Assembly: GCA_900768705.1 (NCBI GenBank)
Contig: CAAGEB010000134.1
Span: forward strand, 1-31,092
Direction of reading: 5' to 3'
DNA length: 31,092 bases
Source of the DNA: Oscillospiraceae bacterium
GTDB lineage: Bacteria; Bacillota; Clostridia; Oscillospirales; Ruminococcaceae
Of the stretch, positions 1 through 10,600 are shown one piece after another. How positions within the stretch are numbered: position 1 is the first letter of the stretch; every line of letters starts with the position of its first letter. The position numbers were made by a program, and so were the translations under genes. The notes beneath the pieces were generated by a model, which was not told the origin of the DNA, made no database searches, and saw only the letters and a list, made by a program, of their open reading frames with translations.

Positions 1-122
1 CACACGATGTGCCGCACAAAAGGCGAACACTCTATAATCTGACGGCGCAATATGCGCACAATCTCTGTGCGGTATTGCCTTAAGTCAACATTTTCACTTT
101 AATTCCTTTATAAGGGGCAACA

Positions 123-1742
123 ATGATCGAGCTAATGAAAAAAATAGCAACTGCTTTGTTAACATTTTATCTTATCCTTAATTTAGGCGGATGTAAAAAC
201 AACGATGAGGGATTGAACGCAGTTTTCAAGTACGATATTTCATCCAATCCGCAGACGCTTGACCCGCAGATTGCCGATGAACCAAATTCCTGCGTAATTA
301 TAGAAAATGTGTTTATGGGCTTGCTGCGGAAAAATAAGGACGGTTCTTTGTCCGAAGGAGCAGCCAAGGATTATGTGGTTTCCGATGATGGTCTGGTTTA
401 TGATTTCAAGCTGAGGCAGGATATCTACTGGATTGACGGAGACGAATTTGAGAAACAGTGTACGGCTGCGGATTTCGTTTACGGATTTCACAGACTGTTT
501 GCGCCGGAAACACAAGCTCCCCGTGCCGGTGATTATTTCTGCATAAAAAATTCATCCCTGATTAACAGCGGAAAGCTGACGGATTATTCTATGCTGGGGG
601 TAAAAGCAACGGGAGAATTTGAGCTTCGCATCACATTGGAGTATCCGGATTCACGCTTTTTATCCCTGTTGGCAGAGCCGCCCGCAATGCCCAGCAATGA
701 GGAATTCTTTTTAAATTCTCAGGGAAAATACGGGCTTTCAGCCGAATGTACACCTTCCAACGGTGCATTTTATGTAAAGTCCTGGACTTATGACCCATAC
801 GCTATTACAGACATAAATAACCTTATTCTCGGTCGGAATTACAAGAATGCGGAGGCGTTTGAGATATGTCCCGCAGGATTGAATTTTTTTATTGAGGATG
901 AGGAGAATTTTATTACGGACTTTCTTAACAGGGAAGTCAGCTGTGTTGCAGCGTCAAATGACGAAAAGTCTCTTATTAAGGGCAAATATTCCTGCGAGGA
1001 ATTTAACAGCATAACCTGCGGATTGCTGTTCAACAAGTCGTTCAGTCTGTTTTCGGGAAATGATTTCTGCAAGGCATTATCGCTTTTGGCTGACAGAACC
1101 GCTATAATTTCGGCAATTCCCGAGTTTTCGGCGGCAGAAGGAATTGTTCCGGAGCAGGTTACAAATTATCGTAAAGCTGTAGGAAGCTGTTCAATTGACG
1201 AGTATAATCGGCAGAAGGCTCACGAGTATTTTGACAGAGCCGAATCAAGGTTGGACAGCAATCTTTTTTCGGGGGCAAGAATAATTGTTCCGGACGCTGC
1301 TGCACAGACTGCGGTTTCCTATATAATGCAGGAATGGCAGAGAGAATTCGGATTTTATTGCGTAGTTGAGGTTCTTGATGAAAGGGAATATTTGAACAGA
1401 CTGAAAAGCGGTGATTATGAAATTGCTGTGGTAGAGCTTACGGGAGAATACGACAGCCCGAAGGCATTTCTGGAGCAGTTTACATCTGCTTCTTCCGGCA
1501 ATTACGGAAAAGTTTCCGACAGCAGTTTTGAACAGCTGATGAAAGAGGCGGAGAATTCGACTGACGCTTCCGAGGCGGCGGAGATTTATTTCCGTGCAGA
1601 GCAGCTTTTAATCGATAAAGCGTATTTTTTGCCGCTGTACTATAAAAATGTATATTTTTTCACAGCGGAGGACTGCGAGGATATTATTTACAATCCCTTT
1701 TCTAAAACTATTGATTTTACTCTGGCAAAGAGATTTGACTGA
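123..1742 (+). CDS. Extracytoplasmic peptide-type ABC transporter substrate-binding lipoprotein (SBP family 5)
   Basis: This 539-residue protein looks like the OppA/DppA class (SBP_bac_5), which captures oligopeptides or similar solutes outside the membrane and delivers them to an ABC permease. The N-terminus is a lipoprotein signal: basic MKK, a hydrophobic run, then the lipobox L-G-G-C with the lipidated cysteine at residue 24. Family-typical phrases follow, such as SSNPQTLDPQ near residue 40 and an early NVFMGLL. The length is normal for the family. An AAGGGG ribosome binding site ends five bases before the ATG at 123. An in-frame ATG at 135 would also give a signal peptide but has no good site. 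No permease or ATPase genes lie beside it here, so it is either an orphan binding protein or the last gene of an operon starting off the window. A strong terminator follows directly. The ligand cannot be read from the sequence. Confidence 0.88.
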   Translation: MIELMKKIATALLTFYLILNLGGCKNNDEGLNAVFKYDISSNPQTLDPQIADEPNSCVIIENVFMGLLRKNKDGSLSEGAAKDYVVSDDGLVYDFKLRQDIYWIDGDEFEKQCTAADFVYGFHRLFAPETQAPRAGDYFCIKNSSLINSGKLTDYSMLGVKATGEFELRITLEYPDSRFLSLLAEPPAMPSNEEFFLNSQGKYGLSAECTPSNGAFYVKSWTYDPYAITDINNLILGRNYKNAEAFEICPAGLNFFIEDEENFITDFLNREVSCVAASNDEKSLIKGKYSCEEFNSITCGLLFNKSFSLFSGNDFCKALSLLADRTAIISAIPEFSAAEGIVPEQVTNYRKAVGSCSIDEYNRQKAHEYFDRAESRLDSNLFSGARIIVPDAAAQTAVSYIMQEWQREFGFYCVVEVLDEREYLNRLKSGDYEIAVVELTGEYDSPKAFLEQFTSASSGNYGKVSDSSFEQLMKEAENSTDASEAAEIYFRAEQLLIDKAYFLPLYYKNVYFFTAEDCEDIIYNPFSKTIDFTLAKRFD

Positions 1743-1747
1743 TAATG

Positions 1748-1785
1748 AGAGAGGTTCGGCCCTAATGCCGAACCTCTCTTGTTTA
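1748..1785 (+). terminator. Rho-independent terminator after the substrate-binding protein gene
   Basis: A perfect 13-bp stem (1748-1760 with 1767-1779) and a six-base loop are followed by TGTTTATATTT. It begins five bases after the stop codon of the + strand gene. The opposite strand has no T-run after the hairpin, so it terminates mainly the + transcript. The - strand operon also ends just beside it at 1801. Confidence 0.85.
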
Positions 1786-1800
1786 TATTTGCGATAAAAA

Positions 1801-2661
1801 TCATTTTATTGCGGAAATGGCGTAAGTAAACGCTTTCTCCTCGTTGGGATTAAGCAGTACAATTCCTCTTTTTTCCGCAAACACGCCGGAGCAGTCGTCA
1901 AAATCTGCTGATCCGCACCAGGGTTCAATGCAGAGGAAGGGAGCGTCCTTTGCCTGCCATACACCCAGGCTTGTGAAATCGGGGAAATCTACCCTGATAC
2001 CGGAATTATCTTTATTCAGCAGCATTACGGAGCGGGAACGGATTTTATCAAAATAGCACACATCACTGTAAAACATTTCGTGATTTAGCGGCAGAACATT
2101 GCTGTTTTCCAGAAGCACACGGCGATTGTTCTCCTCATGCAGACCGGTTTCAAGATTATAATTCGGTACAGCCGCATCTTCCGGTTTCTGAAATTCCAGA
2201 CGGTAATCCGAAAAATCACCGTCGCAGGCAAAAGCGGGATGTGCGCCTATACAGAAGGGCATAACCTCTGAGGAGTTGTTTTTTACCCTGTAGGTTACGG
2301 TAATACCATCTGCTTTCAGCGTGTAACGAACAGAAAATTTGAAGTCAAAGGGAAACATAGCCTTTGTGTAATCATTCTGTTCAAGTGCAAACTGCGCAGA
2401 AGCAGAGCTTACGCTTTCGGGAACAAGCTCCAGATCTCTGGCAAAGCCGTGCTTTGTTATTTTGTACTCTGCGCCGTTTATAAGGGTTTTGCCGTCCTTC
2501 AGCGTACCGATCATAGGAAACAGCAGGGGAGAGGTTTTTCCCCAGAAAGCAGGGTCTGCTTTCCACATAAGCTCCCGCTTGTTGACCGTGAGAGACTTGA
2601 GTTCTGCTCCTTTTGAGATAATTTTTGCAGAGCAGCTGTCGTTTTTAAGTGATACTTCCAT
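1801..2661 (-). CDS. Aldose 1-epimerase family protein (galactose-mutarotase-like, LacX type)
   Basis: The 286-residue product has the galactose-mutarotase-like beta-sandwich signature and probably interconverts anomers of a sugar or sugar phosphate in the cytoplasm. Visible signatures are KHGFARD (His71), GAHPAF (His141) and the late IEPWCG with Glu246. These match the two histidines and the catalytic glutamate of the superfamily. The open frame runs upstream to 2700, but AAGGAGG at 2667-2673 sits six bases before the ATG at 2659-2661, so that start is chosen. The extra residues would overlap the previous gene. The ribosome binding site overlaps the stop codon of the upstream beta-propeller gene, indicating translational coupling at the end of the long hisS-headed operon. 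It could be the LacX-like branch, whose substrate is undefined. Confidence 0.85.
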   Translation of the reverse strand: MEVSLKNDSCSAKIISKGAELKSLTVNKRELMWKADPAFWGKTSPLLFPMIGTLKDGKTLINGAEYKITKHGFARDLELVPESVSSASAQFALEQNDYTKAMFPFDFKFSVRYTLKADGITVTYRVKNNSSEVMPFCIGAHPAFACDGDFSDYRLEFQKPEDAAVPNYNLETGLHEENNRRVLLENSNVLPLNHEMFYSDVCYFDKIRSRSVMLLNKDNSGIRVDFPDFTSLGVWQAKDAPFLCIEPWCGSADFDDCSGVFAEKRGIVLLNPNEEKAFTYAISAIK

Positions 2662-2671
2662 AATAACCTCC

Positions 2672-3952
2672 TTAATATTGCGGCGGACGCTTTGCCGCAC
2701 GCTTTTTGGACCAAGTAAAAATTATAATAACGAGTATAACAATTATTCCCGCCATTAATACCAATTTTAAAATAATTACGAAAATGTTCGTTTCTTTCAC
2801 TGCGATTGCCCAGAGCTGACCCAGATTGTCACGAAAGAACATTTTTCCGCTTTTGGAAATTACGGCTTCTCCGTTAGAAAAATCTATAATTTTGACAATT
2901 TCCGAAACAGTTATTTCTTCTTCGGAATCCAGTATGCTGTATAAATACCACCTGTCTCCGTTTTCGTCCTTGTGAGGAACGGCAATATAGGCACGGGTTC
3001 CGCTTCCGTAGCTTATCAGAGGAGCGCAGGATTCAGAACTGCTCTCCGGATTTTTCAATTCCGGAAAGCTTTTCTCCACATCCATATTAAGTGCGTCAAG
3101 TATAAAAAATCCTTCCGTTGAGGAAATATAAAGTCTGTTTTCATACTCTGCAGGAGGTGAAAGCTCTCCGCCGATTTTGCAGGACAACAGAGAATCCTTT
3201 TCGGCACTGCCGTCGCTTTCCAATCTGAGCTTATATACATTTCCGTCATTGCCTGTCATAAATACGGCATAGTTTCCCGCAAACACCGAAGTAATAACAG
3301 CAGGAAGCGTATTTTCCGCAAATCCTTCTTCGTTTCGGCAAACAAGCCTGCTTCCCGCACCGAACAATACAATATCATTCAGCAGAGCAGGGGAAGTAAC
3401 AGCCTCGTCGGATTCGTATTCCCACACGGTTTCAAGATTGCTGTTAAGGTCCGCACAATGGAATTTGTATCCCTTTTCCTGCTTTGTTCCGAAATAAACC
3501 AGATTATCCACAGCCGCCACATCGGTAACTATTGTTCCGAAGGATTTACTGCACTTAACGGTCATATTTTCAATATCCACAGCGTAAATGCAGGTTCGTG
3601 TGGGCTGAATAAGGGTTTGATTTACAACAGCTCCTCTGCAGTTTTCGGAAACCTTTTCGTCAAAGGAAACCGATCCTGCTGTGCTTCCGTCGGTATCATT
3701 CAGCTTATTTACTTTGTTAAGCACGGGGAGCAGCACAAATTCGCCGACGCTCACCGGAACACCCGCAGTGTCCGCTTCCTTTGTGTTCCACAGTATGCTA
3801 ACATCGGATTTTCCGTATGGAGTGCGGGCATAAACTGCTGTCATGCTTTCATTTGCAAAACCTTCGCTTTCCGCAAAAACCTCTTGAATACCCGATGAAA
3901 AAATAAATATTGCAAGCAGCAAAGCCGCCGCTTTTTTTATTATTTTTGACAT
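2672..3952 (-). CDS. Membrane-anchored extracytoplasmic beta-propeller (PQQ-like repeat) protein
   Basis: I recognise a fold but not a function. The 426-residue protein starts with a signal peptide (basic KK, hydrophobic core, probable cleavage after VFA near residue 27). A body of repeated blade-like segments follows, of the type 'VYFGTKQ', 'VLFGAGSRLVCRNE' and 'VYKLRLESDG' at about 40-residue spacing, typical of PQQ-like/BamB-type propellers. It ends with one strong transmembrane helix at about 390-414 and a basic tail KKRAAKRPPQY that should lie inside the cell. The topology is therefore an outside propeller held by a C-terminal anchor. The gene overlaps the end of addA by 13 bases and its stop is embedded in the ribosome binding site of the epimerase gene, so it belongs to the same transcript. 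It may be a surface scaffold or sensor. Confidence 0.75.
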   Translation of the reverse strand: MSKIIKKAAALLLAIFIFSSGIQEVFAESEGFANESMTAVYARTPYGKSDVSILWNTKEADTAGVPVSVGEFVLLPVLNKVNKLNDTDGSTAGSVSFDEKVSENCRGAVVNQTLIQPTRTCIYAVDIENMTVKCSKSFGTIVTDVAAVDNLVYFGTKQEKGYKFHCADLNSNLETVWEYESDEAVTSPALLNDIVLFGAGSRLVCRNEEGFAENTLPAVITSVFAGNYAVFMTGNDGNVYKLRLESDGSAEKDSLLSCKIGGELSPPAEYENRLYISSTEGFFILDALNMDVEKSFPELKNPESSSESCAPLISYGSGTRAYIAVPHKDENGDRWYLYSILDSEEEITVSEIVKIIDFSNGEAVISKSGKMFFRDNLGQLWAIAVKETNIFVIILKLVLMAGIIVILVIIIFTWSKKRAAKRPPQY

Positions 3953-6900
3953 ATTTCAATTTCCTTGCCTTCCGAAAATGAATAAATATACATTTGCTTT
4001 ACCGGCAGACCGATAAATTCAGGAAGAATTTTCGAGTAAATCCTCACCTGATTACGATAATTTTCCAATTCTTCATTAAGATTTTTCCGACTGTCCGTTT
4101 TATAATCCACAACAACGATACCGTCTTCTTCAATGAAAAACATATCAATCTGACCTTTAATAATAAATTCGCCTGTATTTTCCATACCTATTTCTTCACC
4201 GACAGCAGGGAATGTGAAAGAAAATTCCCGTTCCACCCTGCTGCTGTTGAGCATACGAATCCCCAGAGGGCTTTGAAAGAATCCTGCTATTTCTACCTCT
4301 TTCACAAACGACCTTTCCTCCGCAGAGATAAAATTCCCGTCCGCAATTTCGTCAAGTCCTGCGGCGGCGAGGTCAATCGGCGAAGCCTTTGCATTTCTCA
4401 TAATCTCCAACGGGAAAAATTCCATAGCGTGGTGATAGGCGTTTCCGATTACCGTACCGGAAATCTTTTTTTCATTAAATGAGGGAAGGGATAAATTCAG
4501 CATATTCGGCGGGGTTTTGTGAACCAACTCGGTAACGCTTTGCTTTGAAAGCTGCGTGGTTTCAGCTATATTTACATATTTACGCTGTATCAGCCCGACG
4601 ATTTTTTCTACTTCCTCTTTGTCGGGCGCATAGTCGGGAGCTTCATCCCTGTTCTGCTCCAGACGGTGAGAATCAAGCTCCACATTGGTGATACGGCAGT
4701 CAAAGCCGTAAAATTGTCCGTTTTCCGGAGAACGGTCATAACGAGCCAGCGAACCCAGTATCCATTTGAAAGGAATTTCTTCCGCAAACAGCTTCTGCGG
4801 AAAAAGTCTGTTCGCTTCTTCCGATGAAATATCGGAGTCGGGTATTTTCCCCACCATAATCAGTTTGTCCTGAGCTCTTGTCATTGCAACATAAAGAAGG
4901 CGAAGCTCGTCGCCTACCAGCTTTTTCCGTGATACCAGAGCAAGCGAATTATAGGAAAGGGTTTTTGCCTTGAAACGGTGAACTCTGTCCACATATTTCA
5001 CCGAGAAATATTTATCGTGGTCAATAATCAGTGTAGTCCGCAGATCGGTCAGATTAATTCTGCTGTTAAGCTCCGCCAGAATACACACAGGCACTTCCAG
5101 TCCTTTGCTGGCGTGAAAGGTCATAATCCGCACGGCGTTTTCCGAATTATCGGGAGCGGAGGTTTCCTCAATACCTTCCTCCGACATTATTTCAAGAAAA
5201 CGCAGGAAACCGGAAAGAGAGCTGTTTTCACGGGCTTCGTAATCCTCTGCAATTGCCTTTATCTGCCTGAGATTGTTAACTCGCCTTCGGCTGCCGTCAA
5301 TTGCGAGAAATACGGGAATAATCTCCGTTTCATCGATTACTCTTTCCAACAGGTCTGAAAGAGAGCAGCTGCTCATATATTTTCGGAATTTACCGATGTC
5401 ATCCAGAATATGAGCAACCTTTTCGCTTACTCTAAAATCAGTGCCTGTAAACAGGTCATACCTATCGGACAAAGCCGATTTCTCATTGTTTTTTTCAAGC
5501 GGAGTACCGCAGAATAAAAGACAAGAATACAGCTTTTTGCGGTGAAGATAAGCCGACAACGGCTTAACCTTGTCTTCCGGGGGAGTTTGTATGCACCCAA
5601 GAATTCCCAGCCTAAGCTGAGCCATATCATTTGCCGAGAACCGATAAAGGGGAGACATCAGCAGGTTGAGCATTGCTTCGTCATTATACGGGTTATCTAT
5701 TATTTTCAGCAGGTTTATCAGCAGGGAAGTTTCCTCGGTTTCGAGAAGATTGCTTCCTGTGGCTGTCACAGCGGGGATTTTAAGTTCGTCAAGTGCCGCC
5801 TTATAGAGCGGGATTTTTTTCTTTGTGCGCAGAAGCACGGCAAAATCGGAATATTCAGCCCGCCGCATATCATTTGAAATCAGGAAATTCTCGTTATTTA
5901 CCAGTTCTTTTATTTTTTGGGCAACAAATCTTGCCTGAGATAACTCCTGATCTTCATTATCGTTTTTATCGTTATCGGTTTTGTCTTTTTTATCCTTTTT
6001 GTCTGAAAGAAGAAAAATATCGGTGTTGTACAGGGATTTATTTTCCTCGGAAACCTCCGGAAATTTTGCTCCTGCAATCAGTTGGTTATTGTTTTCGTAA
6101 TCAACGCCGCCGTATTCTCTTGTCATCAGACCGCTGAATGCAGCGTTGACGGTATCGATAACAGGCTTTCTGCTTCGGAAGTTACAGTTAAGCGGAAAGG
6201 TTCGGAACCCGCTTTCGGTATTGTTTGCAAGCCCTGCCATAATTTCGGGATTGGCTCCTCTGAAGGAGTAAATTGACTGCTTTACATCGCCCACATAGAA
6301 AAGATGTCCCTCTCCGATTAATCTGAATATTTCTGCCTGCACATCATTTGTATCCTGAAATTCATCCACAATAACGCATCTAAATCGGGATGCCAATGAC
6401 TTTCGGAAAGCCTCATCGGTTCTGAGTTTATTCAGAAGCAGCAGTTCGCAGTCGGAAAAATCAATGGAACCCTGCTGGATTTTGGTATCCGAGAAAATAG
6501 TCATATACCTTGTCAGCAGCTTTGCAAATGCAGAAACTGCGGTTTGCTGCGTTTGAATTGCCTGAGCTTCCAATTCCTTATCAATGGAACAGCAGTCGGC
6601 AAAGTTCTCGATTGTTTTCTGAAATCTGTTTTTCGTGGCGGTGAACTTCTTTTTGTTGTCGTTTGAACCTTTTCTGCTGATAACAAAATCATTGGTTAAA
6701 TTGCAGGCTATGCAGTCGGAAACAGCGGATAAATTTTCCATAGTTGGTTCCGTCAGATAATCCGAGCATACCTTTCCTATGCTTTCCGCACGATCCTCTT
6801 CCCGAGAAAGGAATGCTTCCATAGATTCCAGAGCTTCCCGCATACCCAGAATTGTTTTGGTGGGCTTATCCGGGTTTTTCAAATCAAGCTCCATATCTTC

Positions 6901-7668
6901 CAGATTAAGAGAATATCCATCGATAATTTCCCGGTATTCCTCAATAATTTCGGTGAGCATTTTCTGAAGAAATTCAACCTGCTCCGTGAAAGCCTCTCCG
7001 TAGGTATCCCACAGAGTATTGATGTCGGTATAGGCTTTGACGGCATTTTCTATCCATTTTTCCGAATCGGAATATGAGCTGAGCTTTTCGGCAGTTGCGA
7101 TAATGCACTTCTTTAATGCGTTGTCGTCCTCAAAGTTAAATGTATAGAAAAGGGTTTCCCGTTCTTCCGAGGTAAAAAGGGAATACGGTTCGTCGCTATA
7201 AAATTCTTCCATTGCCGCTTCTATGGAATTCAGTTGCATAGCGGTTTTTTTCGGCGCATTCGCAATAGTAAAATTAATCGGCAGTCCGAAAATTTCCGCA
7301 TTTTCACGCAGTATATTCAGGCAGAATGAATTTATAGTGGAAATTGAAGCGTTATGCAGCGCAATTTTCTGTTCATAAAGATATTTTCGTTCTGTTTCGG
7401 TTTCGGGGGAATTTTCCAGTTTTTCAATTTTGTCGTCAAGAGCGGTTCTGAGTTTATGATTGAGGTGAGCGGTGGCATTTACCGTAAAGGTCATTATCGC
7501 AGCGGAATCTGCGGGAATATCCTTTCCCGGATCTGTAATCAGATCGATAACCCGACTCACCAACAGTGTGGTTTTGCCCGAACCGGCAGCAGCCGTAACC
7601 ACCGCAGGCACAGAATATGGGTGATAAATGGCGTCCTTCTGCTCTTGGGTAAATTCTACCTCTCCCAT
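3940..7668 (-). CDS. addA: AddA, helicase-nuclease subunit of the AddAB double-strand-break repair enzyme
   Basis: AddA is the UvrD-type 3'-5' motor and one of the two nucleases of AddAB, which resects DNA ends for RecA-dependent repair. The 1242-residue product has Walker A AAAGSGKTT (residues 26-34, Lys32), Walker B/motif II VDEFQDTND (Asp435-Glu436), VGDVKQSIYSFRGA (motif III), late helicase motifs including MTFHASKGLE and LRLLYVAMTRA, and a C-terminal RecB-family nuclease with GQIDM (Asp1175) and DYKTD (Asp1188, Lys1190). All key residues appear intact. The start is supported by AAAGGAGGG eight bases upstream. The gene begins three bases after the addB stop codon and overlaps the next gene by 13 bases, so addBA is translated as a coupled pair. 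Confidence 0.96.
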   Translation of the reverse strand: MGEVEFTQEQKDAIYHPYSVPAVVTAAAGSGKTTLLVSRVIDLITDPGKDIPADSAAIMTFTVNATAHLNHKLRTALDDKIEKLENSPETETERKYLYEQKIALHNASISTINSFCLNILRENAEIFGLPINFTIANAPKKTAMQLNSIEAAMEEFYSDEPYSLFTSEERETLFYTFNFEDDNALKKCIIATAEKLSSYSDSEKWIENAVKAYTDINTLWDTYGEAFTEQVEFLQKMLTEIIEEYREIIDGYSLNLEDMELDLKNPDKPTKTILGMREALESMEAFLSREEDRAESIGKVCSDYLTEPTMENLSAVSDCIACNLTNDFVISRKGSNDNKKKFTATKNRFQKTIENFADCCSIDKELEAQAIQTQQTAVSAFAKLLTRYMTIFSDTKIQQGSIDFSDCELLLLNKLRTDEAFRKSLASRFRCVIVDEFQDTNDVQAEIFRLIGEGHLFYVGDVKQSIYSFRGANPEIMAGLANNTESGFRTFPLNCNFRSRKPVIDTVNAAFSGLMTREYGGVDYENNNQLIAGAKFPEVSEENKSLYNTDIFLLSDKKDKKDKTDNDKNDNEDQELSQARFVAQKIKELVNNENFLISNDMRRAEYSDFAVLLRTKKKIPLYKAALDELKIPAVTATGSNLLETEETSLLINLLKIIDNPYNDEAMLNLLMSPLYRFSANDMAQLRLGILGCIQTPPEDKVKPLSAYLHRKKLYSCLLFCGTPLEKNNEKSALSDRYDLFTGTDFRVSEKVAHILDDIGKFRKYMSSCSLSDLLERVIDETEIIPVFLAIDGSRRRVNNLRQIKAIAEDYEARENSSLSGFLRFLEIMSEEGIEETSAPDNSENAVRIMTFHASKGLEVPVCILAELNSRINLTDLRTTLIIDHDKYFSVKYVDRVHRFKAKTLSYNSLALVSRKKLVGDELRLLYVAMTRAQDKLIMVGKIPDSDISSEEANRLFPQKLFAEEIPFKWILGSLARYDRSPENGQFYGFDCRITNVELDSHRLEQNRDEAPDYAPDKEEVEKIVGLIQRKYVNIAETTQLSKQSVTELVHKTPPNMLNLSLPSFNEKKISGTVIGNAYHHAMEFFPLEIMRNAKASPIDLAAAGLDEIADGNFISAEERSFVKEVEIAGFFQSPLGIRMLNSSRVEREFSFTFPAVGEEIGMENTGEFIIKGQIDMFFIEEDGIVVVDYKTDSRKNLNEELENYRNQVRIYSKILPEFIGLPVKQMYIYSFSEGKEIEICQK

Positions 7669-7671
7669 AGC

Positions 7672-10600
7672 TTATTCTCCCTCCTTTGCCTTATCTTTTT
7701 TCTTAACGGTGTGGGTTTCACCTTTATTTCCGCAAATCAATTGAAATCTGCAATATTCGCAGTTTTCCGCTTTATTTCCTATTTGAAGCGGTATTGCGGA
7801 ATAATTTCCTCCGAAAGCGTCCTCCAGATTGCCTTTTATTACAGACATACAGTCTCCGCATAGCTGCCCGAATTCTTCCGGATTAACAGCAGCTTTTTCA
7901 TCCTCCGTTCCGAAATATCGGGAGATTATGGATGTGAGATCGCTGTCGAGCTTATCGGGAGATGTGTTGTTTTCCTTGGCAATTGCATTAAGAATATAAT
8001 TCCTGTACTCTTCTCTTTCCTGTAGGATTTCATTTTCACGGATATAGAAACCGGTAGGGCAGTGATTGAGGGCGAGAAGGCTCATCGGAGATAATTCGAT
8101 ATCCGCTGCTCCCGAGTTCTTTGAGGGAATATAGCTTATTTCGCCGGGTTTCAGATTAATTCCCGCATTGTCCTTATTGGCATCGCACAGTGCCATCATA
8201 TACAGCAGCATCTGGATATTTATGCCGTTTGAAGCAAGATCTTTGTCAAAGGGTTTGCTTTTGGTTTTGTAATCAACAACACGCAGAAATCTGCTTCCCT
8301 GATCGGAAGAAAACATATCAACCCTGTCAATAATTCCGCTTATAGAAATATTTGTTCCGCTTGATAGGGAAATTTCCAGCGGGTTAACATTCAGGAAAAG
8401 CCCGCTTTCGTCCTTGGCGGAATAATCAGGAATTGTTCCGCAGTCGGTATTGCCCTCAATATAAAGCCGTGCAGCGGGAGGTATGGCGTTAACGGAGCAG
8501 TCGTCAATAATCGGCAATCTTCGATTTTCAGAAAGCTTAAGTTCAAAGAATTTGGGACGGAATTTGCCGACGGAGAATTCTGCCTGCATGGTGATGAGTA
8601 CATCTGCGGCGGTATTGGCAATATTGTAGAACAGAAAGCCTGAGCGTTTGTCGTCGGAAAAATCTCCGTTGGTTTCTTTTTCGATGTATTCCCGCAGAAA
8701 ATGCCTTGCATAGCCCACAAGCTCCGCCCGACCGAGCTTTATAAAGGCATTGATATTTCCGCTGAAATGCTTTAGTACCATCTGAAGAACATAGTGCATT
8801 ATGTTTCCTCTGTTGGCAAAATTGAATACTCGGCGGGTGGGTTCCTCTATGCCCAGAACATATCGGCAGAAAAAGCGGAATTTACAGTCGTCAAGAGCTT
8901 CAATGGCGGTTGCACCGCAGATGCGGGGAAGAATAATCTGCGCAGTTTTGCTTTCTACTGTGTGGGCGTCTGAACGGGAGATATCGTCGGAATTAAAATG
9001 TGAAACTTCGTCAAGCCTGTCAAGGTATTCTCTGCACTCCATTTTTTTCAGAACTTCCCGAAGAACGGCTCTTTTCTTTTCATCCAGATAGAATTTTTCC
9101 GCATAGCGGATTTTTGCAGCTTTCAGGGAGCTGCAATAAAAATCATCTCCGAAGCTGTCGGCTTTAATAATTTTACTGCCCGGAAATAGCCTTAAAATGC
9201 TTCCGATAACCTCCGAAGGCTGATTTTGTGTTCCGCCGTTTTCGTAATCAAAATAACTCAGACACAGATAGTCCGAGGGCAGGGAAACGGCTCTGTACGC
9301 TCTGTACAGAGAAAGACAATATTGCTCCTTTCCGGAACGAAGGCAGTATTCCTTTGAGGGTACAGCTGAGATGTCCGCAATATTCTCACTGATAATCCGT
9401 GTTTCAAACTGGGAGAAAATTCCCGGAGCGGAAGCGGGAGTAGGAAAACGCTTATAGTCTGCGCCAACAATAAACGCCGCTCTGATACGGTGAGTACGGG
9501 TTCTGTCAATGCTGCCCACCAGAACGCTGTCCAGATACTGGGGCGGCATTGCAGGGTCTGTTTCGGCGCAAATATCATAAAAAAGACGGTAATAGTCGTC
9601 AAGGGAGATGTTTATATTACGGAGTTCTTTGTAAAGCGTTTCAAAAATTTCCACCAGAGCGTCCCATACCTGCCGTTCGGAGCGGACAATATCAAGGTTA
9701 TCGCCGTTCGGACTAAGAGTTCTGTTGTAAAGTCCTTTTCTTATATCCAGCGATTCGTTGATAAAATTGAAAATCAGCTGCGTCATTTCCGAACCGTCTG
9801 CTTTTTTCAGCCGTTTCTGAAGCTCAATAACAGGCACAACGGCATTAACACGAACTATTTCCGCTGTCTGCTCCGTTTCGGGGGTTTTTCCTCCGTTCTT
9901 GCTGTAGAAATTAAAGGGTGTATTTTTTTTGAGATGATGTGTACGAAGATTCCACTCAAATAAATATGATTCAAATGTATCGATTTCCTTATCGGAAAGC
10001 GGGATTTTGGTCTCTTTGCCGTTTATGGAAGCTGATTTGCAGATAAATCCTGTTTTAATATAGATAAGCAGGGTATCGAGAGAAAAATTCCGCAGTACAT
10101 CCAGCAGGGACAAAATCAGATTAACGGCCGGGCGAAAGAGAATAGTGCGGGGTATATCCTTGAAGAAAGGTATATCGTACTTGTTAAAAGCGGCGTCTAT
10201 TCTCTTGCCATAGAGCTGGGCGTCGGTGCAGAGAACGGCAATATCACGGTATAAATACCCTTTTTCCAGACACAGCTGCCTGATTTTGGCGGCGACAAAA
10301 TCCAGCTCCTCGTCAACATCTGTGGCTCGGATAAGCTGGCAGCAATCATTAAGTGATTGTGTACCCTTTGTATATCCGAAGATTTTTCGGGACAATTCAC
10401 TCAATTCCGGACTGTTTTCCATTCTGTCGGAAAATCCGTCGGTTATATATTTTACCTCCAGATTGTTGTCTGCGGCTTCTTTGCTCAGCTTGCTGATTTG
10501 CGTGCGTGCTGTGTAGAAAACATCGTCTCTGGTGTCGGTGTCCTCGGGGGTACATACAAATCCAAGAGTGAGATTATCTGCTCTGAACATCAGCTTTTCC

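Noticed and set aside
1..122. Promoter at 33-38 for the substrate-binding protein
   Set aside because: TATAAT is present, but the hexamer 17 bases upstream (TGCCGC) is a poor -35 and the region is cut by the window edge.
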